Source: Dipteronia dyeriana (taxonomy: Eukaryota > Streptophyta > Magnoliopsida > Sapindales > Sapindaceae). From it: DNA of 64,000 nt. Positions 11,521-22,720 of the stretch are shown here, piece after piece (position 1 is the stretch's first letter; every line of letters starts with the position of its first letter). The stretch lies in assembly GCA_032871835.1 (NCBI GenBank), contig CM065297.1, positions 72,093,253 to 72,157,252 of the forward strand, in the 5' to 3' direction. The notes beneath the pieces were generated by a model. It was not told where the DNA came from and made no database searches. It was given only the letters and a program-made list of their open reading frames with translations. A program made the translations under genes and the position numbers.

Positions 11521-12709
11521 TTATTGCTAGTCCCTAGCAACTAAAGTGAAAATAGTAAAAACTCAACTTCAAATCTCTAAACAACCAAATAGACAAACTC
11601 TCCCATACCTCTTTTCTCACCCTTTGACAACCAGTCATCAATTGAGTTATCAATCAAACTTTCTGGTGCTCAATAAAGATCAACACGATAACTATGAGAT
11701 TCAATTGAAATCAAACAACATTTTCATTCTGAAATCTCATCACGGCTTCTTCCTTAGGCAGTAGTTTTTTTTTTTTTTTATATAACAAAATTGGAAACAA
11801 ACATTCCATCTTTAATCCATGTAGCGAGCTTTAGGTCAATGACTCCCAAACCAGTTGGCTTTAGGGCATTAAGTGTTAAAACACTCCTCCGGGCTTAATT
11901 ACTCGGATTGCATATGTTTTTTTTAGTACAATTCCCTTAAGCTTTCTCTTTAACCCGTGTAACGAGCTTTGGGTCAATGACTCCCAAACCAGTTGGTCTT
12001 AGGGCATTAGGTGTTGAAGCACCCCTCGGACTTAATTGCTTGAGTTAAAGAGGCTACAAAACTGTACTTTATTCTTATCCAGACTCTACCGTTTTGCACG
12101 AACACTCTATGCTTACTGAGGCATGAGGCCTTGCTACTAAGTAAGAGTTTTGGTCACAACACACAAATTTGTTATTATTATTATTACTAAATATATTTTA
12201 AAACAAGACCATTGCCTTCGGTTGTTACCCTTGAATGATGTTTCAGAACTAAATATCCCAAAATCTCAACTTACTGCACATAATCACGTGTCAATGTGCG
12301 TGATTGTCTAGAATAATTCGAAAAATTTCTCAAGATAACTTAATGAACAAAAAGATTAGTCAATGATATCACAATGGAGAGTTTATAAATTTGAATAGTC
12401 AGAAGAGAGGAAAAAATTGCATCAGAACTACAAAGATGCGTCTCAGAAGTATCTAAAAGATCACCTTACTCGACCATCTTTAAAAAAAATGGTTTGAAGT
12501 TAGTTTTTATTTATTTATTCAAAAACAAAAGTTATTGAATCAACTATCCCCTCCCCCAAACCAGAACGAGACATTGTCCTCAATGTCTTTAGAAAGAGGT
12601 AAGGTTTAGAAGATATCACCTGAACAACTTGAAAGACAATAAAATCCTCTAAAACAACAAAAGAAATATAAAATAAAGGAAAATAAAATGCATAAAAACC
12701 ATGGGACAA
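11521..12709 (-). other. Athila 3' noncoding region with a 138-bp direct repeat and a hairpin
   Basis: Two copies of a block of about 110 bp, containing GGTCAATGACTCCCAAACC, start near 11812 and 11950. At 12546-12590 is the G-rich tract next to GACATTG-TCCT-CAATGTC (12570-12587), a perfect 7-bp stem with a 4-base loop. From memory, similar wording occurs in the 3' region of other plant Athila elements. I see no convincing ORF; the open frame at 11546-11764 on the plus strand has no recognisable features. Confidence 0.6.
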
Positions 12710-13361
12710 TCACAAACTGAGATTTAGATCAACTCCGCGTTTCTTGTTCTCTTCATCAGTGGATCAATCAATTTTGGAGGTTGAAGGATCTGGCTCATAA
12801 TTGAAAGCTTGTAACTGGTCAATCAACTAATGAGGACTTGAAGTACAGATAAAGATTTTTTGGATTGAAGGTGGAATGTAATAATTTTTCTGAGCATGAT
12901 CAAGAAATGAAAGCAAACCATCATAAAATTTATTAACATTCAACAAACCGATGGGTTTCTCATAGATGTGTAGTTGCGCCTAAAATACCATTGTAAAGAT
13001 TTCTTCTAAGGTTCCAAAACCACCTGGCTAAGCTGTACGCATCAGCATGATGTAACATAGCAGTCAATCTTTCATGCATACCTAAAACAACTAGCTCTTC
13101 TCTGTTTTTCTTTCCGATAATGTCTGCTGCGGCCATAGGTTTTGGGACAATACCTAGAACTTGACTACCTCCGTCTCGTGCAGCTCGTGAAACATGCCCC
13201 ATTAATCATAAGTTACCTCCTTCATACACTAGGTGTATTTTTTGCTCAGCCAAAACCTTACCAAGATGAGTTGCAGCCTTAACAAACACTCTGTATTTCC
13301 TATAGTTAGTGCCACCAAACACACAAATGTTTGTGAATCGTTTAGTTGAAGGTGATGCCAT
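12710..13361 (-). pseudogene. LOG-family cytokinin-activating enzyme, intronless pseudogene inside Athila
   Basis: Active LOG enzymes cleave ribose-5'-phosphate from cytokinin nucleotides to release free cytokinin. The copy runs from the ATG at 13361 to the TGA at 12710, about 217 codons, the normal LOG length. Order: ICVFGG nucleotide-binding start (usually CVFCGS), HLVYEGGNL (usually VYGGG), LMGHVS, VLGIVPKPM, GMHERL, then the LOG signature PGGFGTLEE (13001-13027), then KPIGLLNVN, FYDGLLSFLD, and a tail ending DLNLSL. Breaks: TGA after EGGNL (about 13209), a one-base shift just before PGG, TAG in place of the Trp of FWAQL, and two more stops in the tail. There are no introns, whereas plant LOG genes I know of have several. 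It lies between integrase and the 3' LTR, on the element's sense strand. Confidence 0.88.
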
Positions 13362-13431
13362 TAATGCACTCTCTGAATTTTTCTTTTGAATGTTTATGAT
13401 TGGTTGAAGCAAAAAGGAAAACAAATGCTTG

Positions 13432-13439
13432 TATTTATA
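13432..13439 (-). promoter_or_regulatory. Possible TATA box upstream of the LOG copy
   Basis: TATAAATA about 71 bp upstream of the LOG ATG on the coding strand. It could be a captured native promoter or chance in AT-rich DNA. Confidence 0.3.
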
Positions 13440-13615
13440 GATCCTGAAAAGGTATCACAATGATACACCTATGTGTATAGGGTGGTGTTTTTGTCAATGA
13501 TATTAGATCCAAATGATTCAAAAATCAAAAGTAAATAACAATAATTGCAAAAGACATTAAATGATGAAGGAAAAAGATAATAAAAACAAAAGGATATTTA
13601 CTGGTAGTTGTGATT

Positions 13616-14200
13616 GTGGCTCATATCTTCTTCTGGTTTTACGTCCATAAACTGCTTCGACGCCCTCTATGAGTCGGGGATATGCTTCCCATCCAATTTT
13701 CTTATAAATTGGCAAACAGGGTATTTTAAAGTCAGATTCCTAAGACTATATTGTGCATGTTCTTTTTGAAATTGTGGCCATAATCGGTCAATTGCCATTT
13801 ACACATATCCACTAGGATGTGCATCAAGAGTCGTTAGGATATTATCCAATGACTCCCTACGCAAACCATGCCTAATGAATAAAATTTTATCTTCCCGATT
13901 ATTAGACACCATTCCTAAAGAACGACAACGTGTGTTGCAAGTTGTACGTGCACATTTGTGACAAGTTACCCCTAACTTCTTAGCTCTTTGTTTTTTTGCA
14001 AGGTTACTTCTTCCAAAACCAGGCATGTAAGATATAAATGAATCAGCAGACTCACCTGCTAGACGTACCTTAGCTTTGATCAACCAGCGAATTTCAACAG
14101 GAATGTTGTTTATCATCAGTAAGTGTAGTCTTTCGGAACATGCTTTATAAATCTTTTCAGAGCATTTTGGGGCAATGATGGAAAATGTTTTCAAAGGTTT
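13616..14200 (-). pseudogene. Unrecognised ORF between Athila integrase and the LOG copy
   Basis: An open frame of 131 codons (14194-13799) ends at a single TAA and then continues in frame for about 40 codons to a TAG near 13665, with a short further open stretch. It is basic, with a Cys cluster CHKCARTTCNTRC (C-x2-C-x4-C-x3-C, about 13955), and ends with a RESLDNILTTLDAHPSG block, then AIDRLWPQFQKEHAQYSLRN. I do not recognise the family. It occupies the place where Athila elements may carry an env-like ORF but shows no obvious signal peptide or membrane segment. It may be a second captured host sequence. The frame upstream of 14200 is unclear. Confidence 0.5.
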
Positions 14201-14352
14201 GTGAAAAATTCATCCATGCCTTGTTTCGGGGATCAGTTATTTGGGAAACTGAATTAAACCGACTGGAATTGTCACAGAGTACCGTTATCCGCCACTTAAC
14301 CGGGGTTATATAGCAAAACACACCAATCAAAAATTGAACCTAGAAATTAATC

Positions 14353-14443
14353 CTGTAAAAATTCAAAATGTAAAAGCGAACAAAAACAAAAATAATAATT
14401 GCAAACACAAATAAAGTCAAAAGCAAAAGATTTGTTTACTCAC
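14353..14443 (-). other. Candidate intron at the end of Athila pol
   Basis: The coding strand reads AAAG|GTGAGTAAAC at 14443 and TTTTTACAG|GATTAA at 14353. It is 91 bp and T-rich before the acceptor. It would join the last integrase codons to the downstream unrecognised ORF or LOG region. Splicing to a downstream ORF has been proposed for env-like ORFs of this lineage; here it is inference from sequence alone. Confidence 0.4.
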
Positions 14444-15652
14444 CTTTGTAACAAGAGTCAAAAAAGATGGTAGAGTCTTTTTGAAAATCTGTATTTACTA
14501 AGAATGGTTTCACACGTTGTCCATTTACTTTAAACACATTACCATTCCTAGGATTCTCAATGTCAAGGGCACCATATGGATACACGTGTTTCACAACAAA
14601 TGGACCACTCCATTTTGATTTCAGTTTTCCAGGAAATAAATAAAGTCGAGAATTATAAAGCAAAACCTTTTGACAACCTTCAAATGATCTTCTTAAAATT
14701 CGTCTGTCATGAAAGGTTTTAGATTTTTCTTTAAGAATTTTTACATTTTTATATGCATCATTTCTTAATTCTTCAAGTTCATTTATTTGCAACTTGCGCA
14801 ATTCACCAGCATCATTTAGGTTAGAATTGAAAGCTTTAATGGCCCAATATGCTTTTTTCTCAAGTTCAACAGGTAAGTGGCAAGGTTTTACATAAACTAA
14901 ACAATAAGGAGACATACCTAAAGATGTTTTTAATGCAGTACGGTAAGCCCGAAGTGCATCATTTAGTCTAAGAGACCAATCTTTTTGATCAGGGTTAACT
15001 ATTTTCTACAAGATATGTTTTATTTCCCTATTTGCTAACTCAACTTGACCACTTGTTTGAGGGTTGTATGGTGTAGCAATTTTGTGTGTGACTCGATATT
15101 TCTTAATTAAAGACTCAAAAGGTTTGTTACAAAAGTGTTTGACTCCATCATTGATAATGGCTCGAGGGATTCCAAATCAACTCAAAAGATTTTCCTTTAA
15201 AAACTTGATCACTGTTTTGTGATCATTATTTCGACAAGCAATTGCCTCAACCCATTTTGACACATAATCAACGGCAACCAAAATGTACAAATATCCAAAT
15301 GGCGGTGTAAATCGACCCATTAAATTAATTCCCCAACAATCAAATATTTCAATGACAAGAATGGGGTTTAAAGGCATCATGTTTTGTTTGGAAATGGATC
15401 CTAACTTTTGACAATTTTCACAGGTTTTACAGAATGCATGTGCATCTTTAAACAAGGTGGGCCAATAAAATCCACACACAAGATTTTTGCAGCCATTTTC
15501 TTTGACGAAAAATGACCACCACATTCTTCAGAATGACAAAATTCAATGACACTACTTACCTCATTGCCTAGAATACACCGTCGAACAATTTGATCGGGAC
15601 AATACTTGAATAAGTACGGGTCATCCCAGTAAAAACGTTTTACCTCAGTCAA
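14436..15652 (-). pseudogene. Athila integrase, broken
   Basis: The zinc region starts at about 15545 with CHSEECGGHF and, after a frameshift near 15520, KTCENCQKLG. The first catalytic Asp motif reads FDCWGINLMG, so the Asp is changed to Asn. The second Asp (IINDG, about 15150) and the catalytic Glu (GQVELAN, about 15050) remain. The C-terminal part (14915-14436) has [30 protein letters not shown] and [11 protein letters not shown], wording characteristic of Athila. Stops occur near 15177 and 15007. The ORF end coincides with a candidate splice donor. Confidence 0.9.
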
Positions 15653-15667
15653 AAATTTCTTTTTGTC

Positions 15668-16130
15668 CTATGCATTCCAATCGAGTGGCATCATTCCTAT
15701 TGCAAGATAATTAACAATGTCAGCATACCAAGGCAAAGTTGTGATAGATAATAAAAGATCATCAGGAAAAGAATCATTGATGGGTGCTTTATCAAATGAT
15801 GACTCAGCGGTGAGTCGTGATAAATGGTCTGCAACGACATTTTCTGCCCCCTTTTTATCCTTGATTTTGAGATTGAATTCTTGTAGAAACAAAATCCAAC
15901 GAATCAATCTTGGATTTACATCCTGTTTAGACATTAAATACTTCAAAGCAGCGTGATAAGTAAAAACAATGGTTGAAGCCCCCATCAAGTATGACCGAAA
16001 TTTATCCATTGCAAATATCATAACAAGTAATTCTTTCTCAGTGGTGGTGTAATTCATTTGTGCACTATTCAAAGTTTTAATTGCGTAATAAATTACAAAA
16101 GGCTTACCTTCTCTTCTCTATCCTAAGACA
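15668..16130 (-). pseudogene. Athila RNase H
   Basis: The RNase H degrades the RNA strand of the RNA/DNA hybrid. The frame 16072-15668 has NYTTTEKELLVMIFAMDKFR, the FTYHAALKYL block (His/Asp site; the usual Asp of TDH is Tyr here) and the VVADHLSRL end. It follows RT, with one in-frame stop near 16120 between them. It has one RNase H only, unlike the Tat elements. Confidence 0.85.
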
Positions 16131-17272
16131 GCTCCAACAACAAAATCACTCGCATCACACATCAATTCAAAAGGCAATGACCAATCAGGGGATTGCATGA
16201 TTGGAGCAGATGTTAAAAGTTCAATTATCTTTTTAAAGGACTCTTGACATTCTTGTGTCCATTCAAACTTTGCATCTTTTAATAAGAGGTTACAAAGTGG
16301 TTTAGATATTGCACTGAAATCTTTAATAAACCTCTTATAAAATCCTGCATGCCATAAAAATGACCGCACATCTTTGACTGTTTGTGGTGATGGTAACTTT
16401 GAAATGACTTCAATTTTTTCCTTATCAACCTCTATTCCTTTATATGACACAACATGACCCAAAACAATTCCAGATGTGGTCATATAATGACACTTTTCCT
16501 AGTTAAGCACAAGTCTTTTTTGTATGCAACGTTTCAAGACTCTTTCCAAGTTATTTAGACATTCATCCAAAGAATTCCCAAACACAGTTAAATCATCCAT
16601 AAAGACCTCTAAACAATGTTCAATCATGTCACTAAAAATACTTAGCATGCATCGTTGAAATGTGGTCGGAGCATTACACAAACCAAATGGCATTCTTTTA
16701 AATGCAAAGGTTCCAAAGGGACATGTGAATGTGGTTTTTTCTTTGTCTTCTAATGTAATGGGAATTTGATAGTATCCTGAATACCCATCAAGGAAGCAGT
16801 AGTAGGGATGTCCTGCTACTATTTCTAAAATTTGGTCAAGGAATGGAAGGGGAAAATGACATTTTCTATTGGAATCATTTAATTTTCTATAATCAATGCA
16901 CATGCACTAACTAGATGGAATACGAGTTAGAATTAACTCACCCTTTTCATTTTTAATTACAGTGATTTCAGATTTTTGTAGCACAACTTGTGTAAGACTC
17001 ACCTACTTATTATCAGAGATAGGGTAGATAATTCCCACATTAAGTAATTTAAGAACTTCGATCTTGACAACTTCTTTCATGTGTGGGTTAAGTCTTCTTT
17101 GGGGTTGTCGATATGTTTTAGCATTTTCCTCTAAATTTATTCGATGTGAATAAATCAATGGGTTAATACCTTTCAAATCTTTCAACGTCCAACCAATTGT
17201 ATTCTTATTTTTCTTTAAAACATGTAACAACTTACCTTCTTGCTCTTCTGTTAGGTTAGAAGAGATTACCAC
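16118..17272 (-). pseudogene. Athila reverse transcriptase
   Basis: The RT N-terminal part is at 17272-17003 with LKGINPLIYSHRI. The fingers/palm are at 16903-16499: CIDYRKLND, FLDGYSGYYQI, FKRMPFGLCNAPTTFQRCM and the catalytic FMDDLTVFG at about 16605-16580, with both Asp intact. The thumb is at 16483-16118 with VLGHVVSYKGIEVDKEKIE and LCDASDFVVGAVLG. In-frame stops near 16500, 16905 and 17005 break an otherwise continuous frame. Confidence 0.92.
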
Positions 17273-18200
17273 TAGATAGGTCTGGTTGTCTCTAAGGTAA
17301 GCATATTTAAGTCCTTATGGCAAGGGCTTCTAATCCAGTTGAGGTGCTTTTTCTTCTGGCACGTCATCTGTTTGTTCCAATTCTTCAAAATCTGAAGTGT
17401 CTCCTTCTTCTTTGACAACCTGCAAACAATCATCAAGATGTGAATGCATGCTTGACTAGGTGAATTGATGAAACAAATTTCAGATGAGTTAAAAGAATCC
17501 TTTTGAACATGATCTTCAACAATGGTTTCAATAATGTCTACATCTTTATCTTCATTTTCATCATCAAATGGTTCATTAGACATGTTGAAAACATTAAGCT
17601 TAATTTCAATATTTCCAAAAGACATGCTCATTATTCCATTCCTGCAATTAATCAAGGAATTAGCAGTAGCTAAAAATTGTCGATCCAATATAACAGGAAT
17701 TGATTTGTGCTCATTAACAACAGGTTGTGTTTCCAAGACAATAAAATCTACTGGGTAGATAAATTTGTCGACTTGTACTAACAAATCTTCCACTATTCCT
17801 TTTGGTATTTTAATTATCCTATCAGCAAGACAAAGTGTGGATGAAGTTGGCTTTAACTCACCAAGTTAGAGTAGCTGATAAACTGAGTATGGGAGCAAAT
17901 TTACACTAGCATCTAGGTCAAGTAAAGCATGCTCAATTTTACAGTTACCGAATATGCAGGAAATAGTAGGACAGGCAGTATCTTTATATTTCAAAACATT
18001 TTTGTTGCAAAGATTGGAACTTACCTGTTCATCCATAAAGGCTTTCTTTCTTACCTGATGCTTCCTTTTCACAGTGCACAGATCCTTAAAAAATTTGGCA
18101 TAGGAAGGTACCTGTTTGATTGCGTCCAACAAAGGGATATTGATCTTTACCTGTTTGAAAATTTCAAAAATCTCTGGGGGATGCATCAATTTTTATGAAT
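17272..18200 (-). pseudogene. Athila protease region
   Basis: The protease matures the polyprotein. Upstream KKAFMDEQVSSNL and KYKDTACPTIS lead to the active-site block LLDLDASVNLLPYS near 17905 (the usual motif is DLGAS; the Gly is now Asp). The downstream flap and second half are at 17793-17272 with DFIVLETQ, ILDRQFLATANSLI. A stop at about 17864 splits the two halves, so the enzyme is inactive. Confidence 0.82.
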
Positions 18201-18210
18201 TTTTAAGAGC

Positions 18211-19867
18211 CTAAGGATATGGAAGTGTATGCGGGGATTCAATTATTTCTTCGTTAACAGTGGTTTCATCAACCACTTCCTTACACTTTGAAAATGATTC
18301 ATCATTATTTTTACAGGATTCAAGAATAGGATTTTCGATGACTTTACCACTACGAAGAGTGGCAACTGATTTGACTTGGTCTGGGCGTTGGTTATTGTCA
18401 TAGGAACTTGACTGACTCTTGGGATTTGGTCGTGGTTGAGATGGAAACTTACCTTTTTCGTGTATGGTGAGTGAAGAAGCAATCTTTGCCAAAGTATCTT
18501 TAACATCTATCAAGGTTTGTGCAGTTTGGCTGTTAATGGATTCTTGCTTCTCAATGAATGAGTGCAACGTGTCTTCAAGGTTTTTCTTAGATGGTGGGAC
18601 ATAAGGTGCATAACCTTGAGGGTTTTGGAAATTCAGGTGTGTTTGTTGATGTGATGGACCTGGTGGTTGTGAAGACTGGGCTTGATTGTTGTTCCTCCAA
18701 CTGAAATTTGGGTGATTTTTCCAACCAGGATTGTAGGTTTTTGAATATGGGTTGGAATTTGGCCTGTTGAAAGCGTGCAAAGCATTGGCTTGTTCATGAA
18801 GGCAATCTTTTAAAGCTGGTAAAGTTGGGCAACTATAAGTGATATGATCATCAGAATCACATACATGGCATGCAATTTCTTGTATAGATTTTACATGTTC
18901 ACTTTTTTTAGTTTCTAAAGCTTCAACTTTCGTAGCTAGGGATGTGAATCTAGCTTGAAAGTCATGATCTTCCCTAAGATTGTAAATGTCTCCTCTAGAT
19001 GGAGATGGTTGTGGTTCGCTCATGGACCCATAGGAACCAATGGTGTCCTAATTTTAAGCACTTTTGGTGATATGGTCGAGGTATTCAAGTGCTTCTTCAG
19101 GTTTTTTGTCACTGAACTCCCCATTACACATCATTTCAATGACTTGTCTACTTTGGGGTGTGAGTCCCTCATAGAAATGTGACACTATCCTCCATGTTTC
19201 AAAACCGTGATGTGGACAGACATTTAACAACTCTTTGAATCTATCCCAACATTGGTAAAGTGTTTCCTCAAGTTTTTGGGTAAATGAAGTGATTTGCCTC
19301 TTAAGAGAGTTTGTTTTATGAGGTGGGAAAAATTTCTTTAAGAACTGTTGTTGCATATCATTCCAAGTTTGGATTGATCCTGACCTAAGGTTTTGTAACA
19401 AAGTTTAGCTTTACTTTGAAGGAAAAAGGGAAAAACTTAAGGTTGATTATATCCATGCTAACATTTTGGTCAGTGGAAGTGTTACAGACTTCCTTAAACT
19501 CCCTAAGATGCAAATATGGATTTTCATATTCAAGACCGTGAAAATTGGGTAAAAGTTGAATGATTCCCGGTTTAAAATTAAAGTGTGTGACATTTGGTGG
19601 GAAAGCTATGCATGAAGGTGCTCTAGTACGTGTGGGATTCATGTAGTCTCTAAGAGTTTTAGGTTGATTTGGGTTAATATTTTGATCATGGTCAACATAA
19701 GGCGGATGGTTGATGTGTTGAGACACGTTGTCAAGGTTGTCTAAAAGGTTCTCGGCTTGGTTTCCTGCTAGATGTCTAAGTGGGTTTTCAGTCATGTTGT
19801 TAGTGAATGTGGGTGATTGTGATCTCCTAATTAATTTACCTCTAGATGTTCGAGACCAACGTCTCAT
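18211..19867 (-). pseudogene. Athila gag
   Basis: Gag forms the virus-like particle. The start is the ATG at 19867. The N-terminal part is at 19867-19385. After a frameshift, the capsid-like retrotransposon gag domain is at 19401-19054, with SIQTWNDMQQQFLKKFFP, TLYQCWDRFKELL and SHFYEGL. After a TAG, the nucleocapsid part at 19023-18211 carries a zinc knuckle CHVCDSDDHITYSC (C-x2-C-x4-H-x4-C) near 18870 and a Gln/Asn/Pro-rich tail. It is the first gene after the 5' leader (19868-20330), which is A-rich and otherwise featureless. Confidence 0.9.
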
Positions 19868-20330
19868 GCAAATTTAATGAGGGTTCATGGAGGTGAAATA
19901 CACAAAAATGTAGAAAATAAAAGAAAAAGTGATAAAAATAACAAGATACAAAATTTTAGGGGTGTGAATTAAAATATGCACAAGTGTTGGGGCAAAAGTG
20001 CAAATAATTATAAATATAGGGACTAAAGTGAAAATATGATAACTACAGGGACTGATATGCAAAAATGAACAATAAAATGACCTATATGCAAATACAAACT
20101 AGATCTAAGCTAAAATGCAAAAAAAAAGTAGAAGGACTAAAATACAAAAATATGATTAATGGTTACAAATACCCTTTTTTTTAAGTGGATGAAGTTTATG
20201 ATTAAGATGAGTAATGCAAAACTGAACATAAAATAAGAACAAAGAAGATTAGAGAGAAACAACAAAAAATAATAACAAAACTAAAAAAAGAAAAAAAAAT
20301 TACCTCTACAAAGAAAATACGGACTTACCT

Positions 20331-20347
20331 CCCCGGCACCGGTGCCA
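20331..20347 (-). other. Athila primer-binding site
   Basis: TGGCACCGGTGCCGGGG on the minus strand, 6 bases inside the LTR end at 20354. It resembles the TGGCGCC...GCCGGGG site of Athila elements, which is taken to pair with tRNA-Asp, with a few changes. Confidence 0.8.
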
Positions 20348-20353
20348 AAAACT

Positions 20354-20950
20354 TGACACGTCCTAAAGAAGTGTTTATACTCCCAAGTATAAGAGTGTCA
20401 TAGTAATAAATTAACTGGTAAGACCAGGTCGAACCACAGGGAGGTTGTTCACTTGTCCTTATAGATTTAATTATCTAGATTAATTAAGAAGCTTGTTATA
20501 AAAATGTAATTCAATTAAAATTAAAACTTGGGCTAAGGGATCCACTGTTGGTAATTCGAATATGATCCAATTATTAATATTTAGTCTAGATTAATGGGAT
20601 GGTATTCCACTCCACTGGCCACTCTCTGATAGATGTCCACAAAAGTACTCATTGTGCTAGACAATATCTATCTTTCTACAGTGAGTCAAAACTCCACAAA
20701 GATTAGAGGGGATAAACCACTCTCTGATAGATATGGGTAAAAGTACTCACTGTGCTAGACAATATTTGTCTGTCTACAGTGAGTCAAAAACTCCACAAAG
20801 ATTAGAGGGGAGAAACCAATCTCTGATAGATATAGCTAAAAGTACGCACTGTGCTAGACAATATTTGCCTATCAACAGTGAGTCAAAAACTCCACAAAGA
20901 TCAGAGGAGAGAAAGCATAAAAATAATAAACTTACCACAATTGGATCATA
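20354..20950 (-). mobile_element. Athila 5' LTR, first part
   Basis: This matches 10185-10782 nearly base for base, including the three-unit 99-bp repeat. It stops abruptly at TTGGATCATA (20950), where T3 gag sequence begins. The last 146 bp of this LTR reappear at 31466-31611, so about 579 bp are deleted, including the TATA box. Confidence 0.9.
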
Positions 20951-22200
20951 TCTACGTGCGTGTTAGTCCTTTCATTAGGAGGATCCGGGAGGTAAAGATC
21001 CCGCCTAAGTTCAAAATCCCAACTGACAGATTCTCCAGGACTGAAGATTGCCTAAGCCACTTAGAGAGCTTCGTTCAACAGATGGTGGTCCAGAACACAA
21101 CAAGGGCCGCTATGTGTCGAATGTTTCCCACTATACTCACGAATTATGCTAAAATCTGGTTTAGGAAACTACCTGCCGGTAGCATGGATTCCTTCAACAA
21201 GTTATCAACCGATTGCTGCTCATAATTCCAAGGAGTTAAACCCCGATTGAAGGACCCGATCCATCTACAATACGTGATCCAAGAGAGAGGGGAAACCCTC
21301 TGGGCTTATGTCAAGTGTTTCCACAAGGAAGTCATCCAGATGGGGGTCTTCACCGAAAAAGAAACCCTCGCCAACTTCAGAAGGAACCTGTGGTCAAGAA
21401 AGCTTTTCCGATCTTTCGCTAAGAGACCTCTAGAAACTTACCAAGAAGCCTATAATTAGGATCTGGAGCAGATTGAGGTCGACAAACAGCTTAAGGTCAA
21501 GATGGAACACGACGACCTGAGAGCCGTAAAGTGACATAAGAAGGAAGCTCCCATACCCGAGCAAGCTCAGAAAAGCCAGAATAAACCCCCTAATAAATCA
21601 ACATACCGCTTCCCCCTTCCTCAATCCAGATCAGAAAGGTATCCAGATAAACGAACTCCTCCTCAAGCTTCACCACCTCCCAGGATAGTGGCCCCTATTG
21701 CTTACGATGAGAGGTAGTACGACCATTACACTCCCTTAAATGCATCCCGAGAAACAGTCTACCTCGCTATTCGGGACAAGGGTTTGTTACAGAAGGCCAC
21801 TCCCATGAAAGCTCTGATCGTTAAGAGAAATCGCTATAAATATTGTGACTTTCATGGGGACGTGGGACACAACACTTAAGAATGCTACAACCTGCTAAAC
21901 CAGATTGAAGCTTTGATAAGAGGAGGATGTCAGGTGGAATACCTATAGCAAGTCAGGGAAAACATTCAGACTGGAAGAGAGGTACAAGCTGAGATCCGAG
22001 AACATGCAGAGAAAAGGAAGGGGGACAAGCGAACCTGATCCAACAGATTCAAATAATACATACCATCAACGGGGACCCTACTCTGGTCGGCACCTTCAAC
22101 AGTTCAAGGAAAAACCATGCGAGGAAAGTCCTTCGTACAGACGAAGAGCGGGATATCTTTAAGGTCGACCAGAGACCAACCAACCTTTCCCAGCTGTCAA
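20951..22200 (+). pseudogene. T3 gag, 5'-truncated
   Basis: The gag of a Tat element starts mid-gene: the 5' LTR, PBS and first part of gag are missing compared with T4 (33477-34290). The capsid-like part at 20990-21460 includes FKIPTDRFSRTEDCLSHLES, KIWFRKLPAGS and GETLWAYVKCFHKEVIQM. A CCHC-like box CDFHGDVGHN...EC is at 21846-21887, with a TAA inside it. Several stops occur (about 21224, 21459, 21530). The first bases after the junction with Athila (20951-20965) match nothing I can place. Confidence 0.85.
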
Positions 22201-22720
22201 AGATCATTTTCACCGAAGCAGATGTCTACAACACTGTATAGCCACATGATGACCCCATGGTGATCACAGTATAGATTGCAAACTGCATGGTTCACCGTGT
22301 GCTCATCGACACAGGTAGCAGCGTTGACGTCTTGTTTAAAGATACCTTGGAAAAGTTAAACTTGAAACAGTGGTGTTACAATAGCTGCGCTACACCTTTA
22401 TATGGGTTCACTGGGGACTCAATCGTACTCATGGGATAAAAAATCCTACCAGTGATCATCGGAACCACACCTCTCCAGCAGAATATCATGACCGATTTTG
22501 TGGTGGTTGATACCCTATCGGCCTACAATGCAATATTAGGGAGGCCATTTCTATCATCCTTGAAAGGGGTCCTTTTTATTTACCACAACGTCCTGAAGTT
22601 CCCAGTAGGAGACAAGGTGGGGGAAGTTTTGGGTAATAAGCAAGCAGCCAGGAGATGTTACCCAGTATCGGCCAACCCTGCCACCTTAGGTAACAATTTG
22701 CCCAGGTGACAACGATCCAA
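22201..22720 (+). pseudogene. T3 protease
   Basis: An aspartic protease of the Gypsy type. The active site LIDTGSSVDVLF is at about 22302-22337 with the Asp-Thr-Gly intact, then the hydrophobic second half with AILGRPFLSSLKGVL at 22530-22575. A TAA near 22437 splits it. Confidence 0.82.

Noticed and set aside
17929..18198. An 89-codon plus-strand frame.
   Set aside because: A shadow of the Athila protease region; no homology wording of its own.
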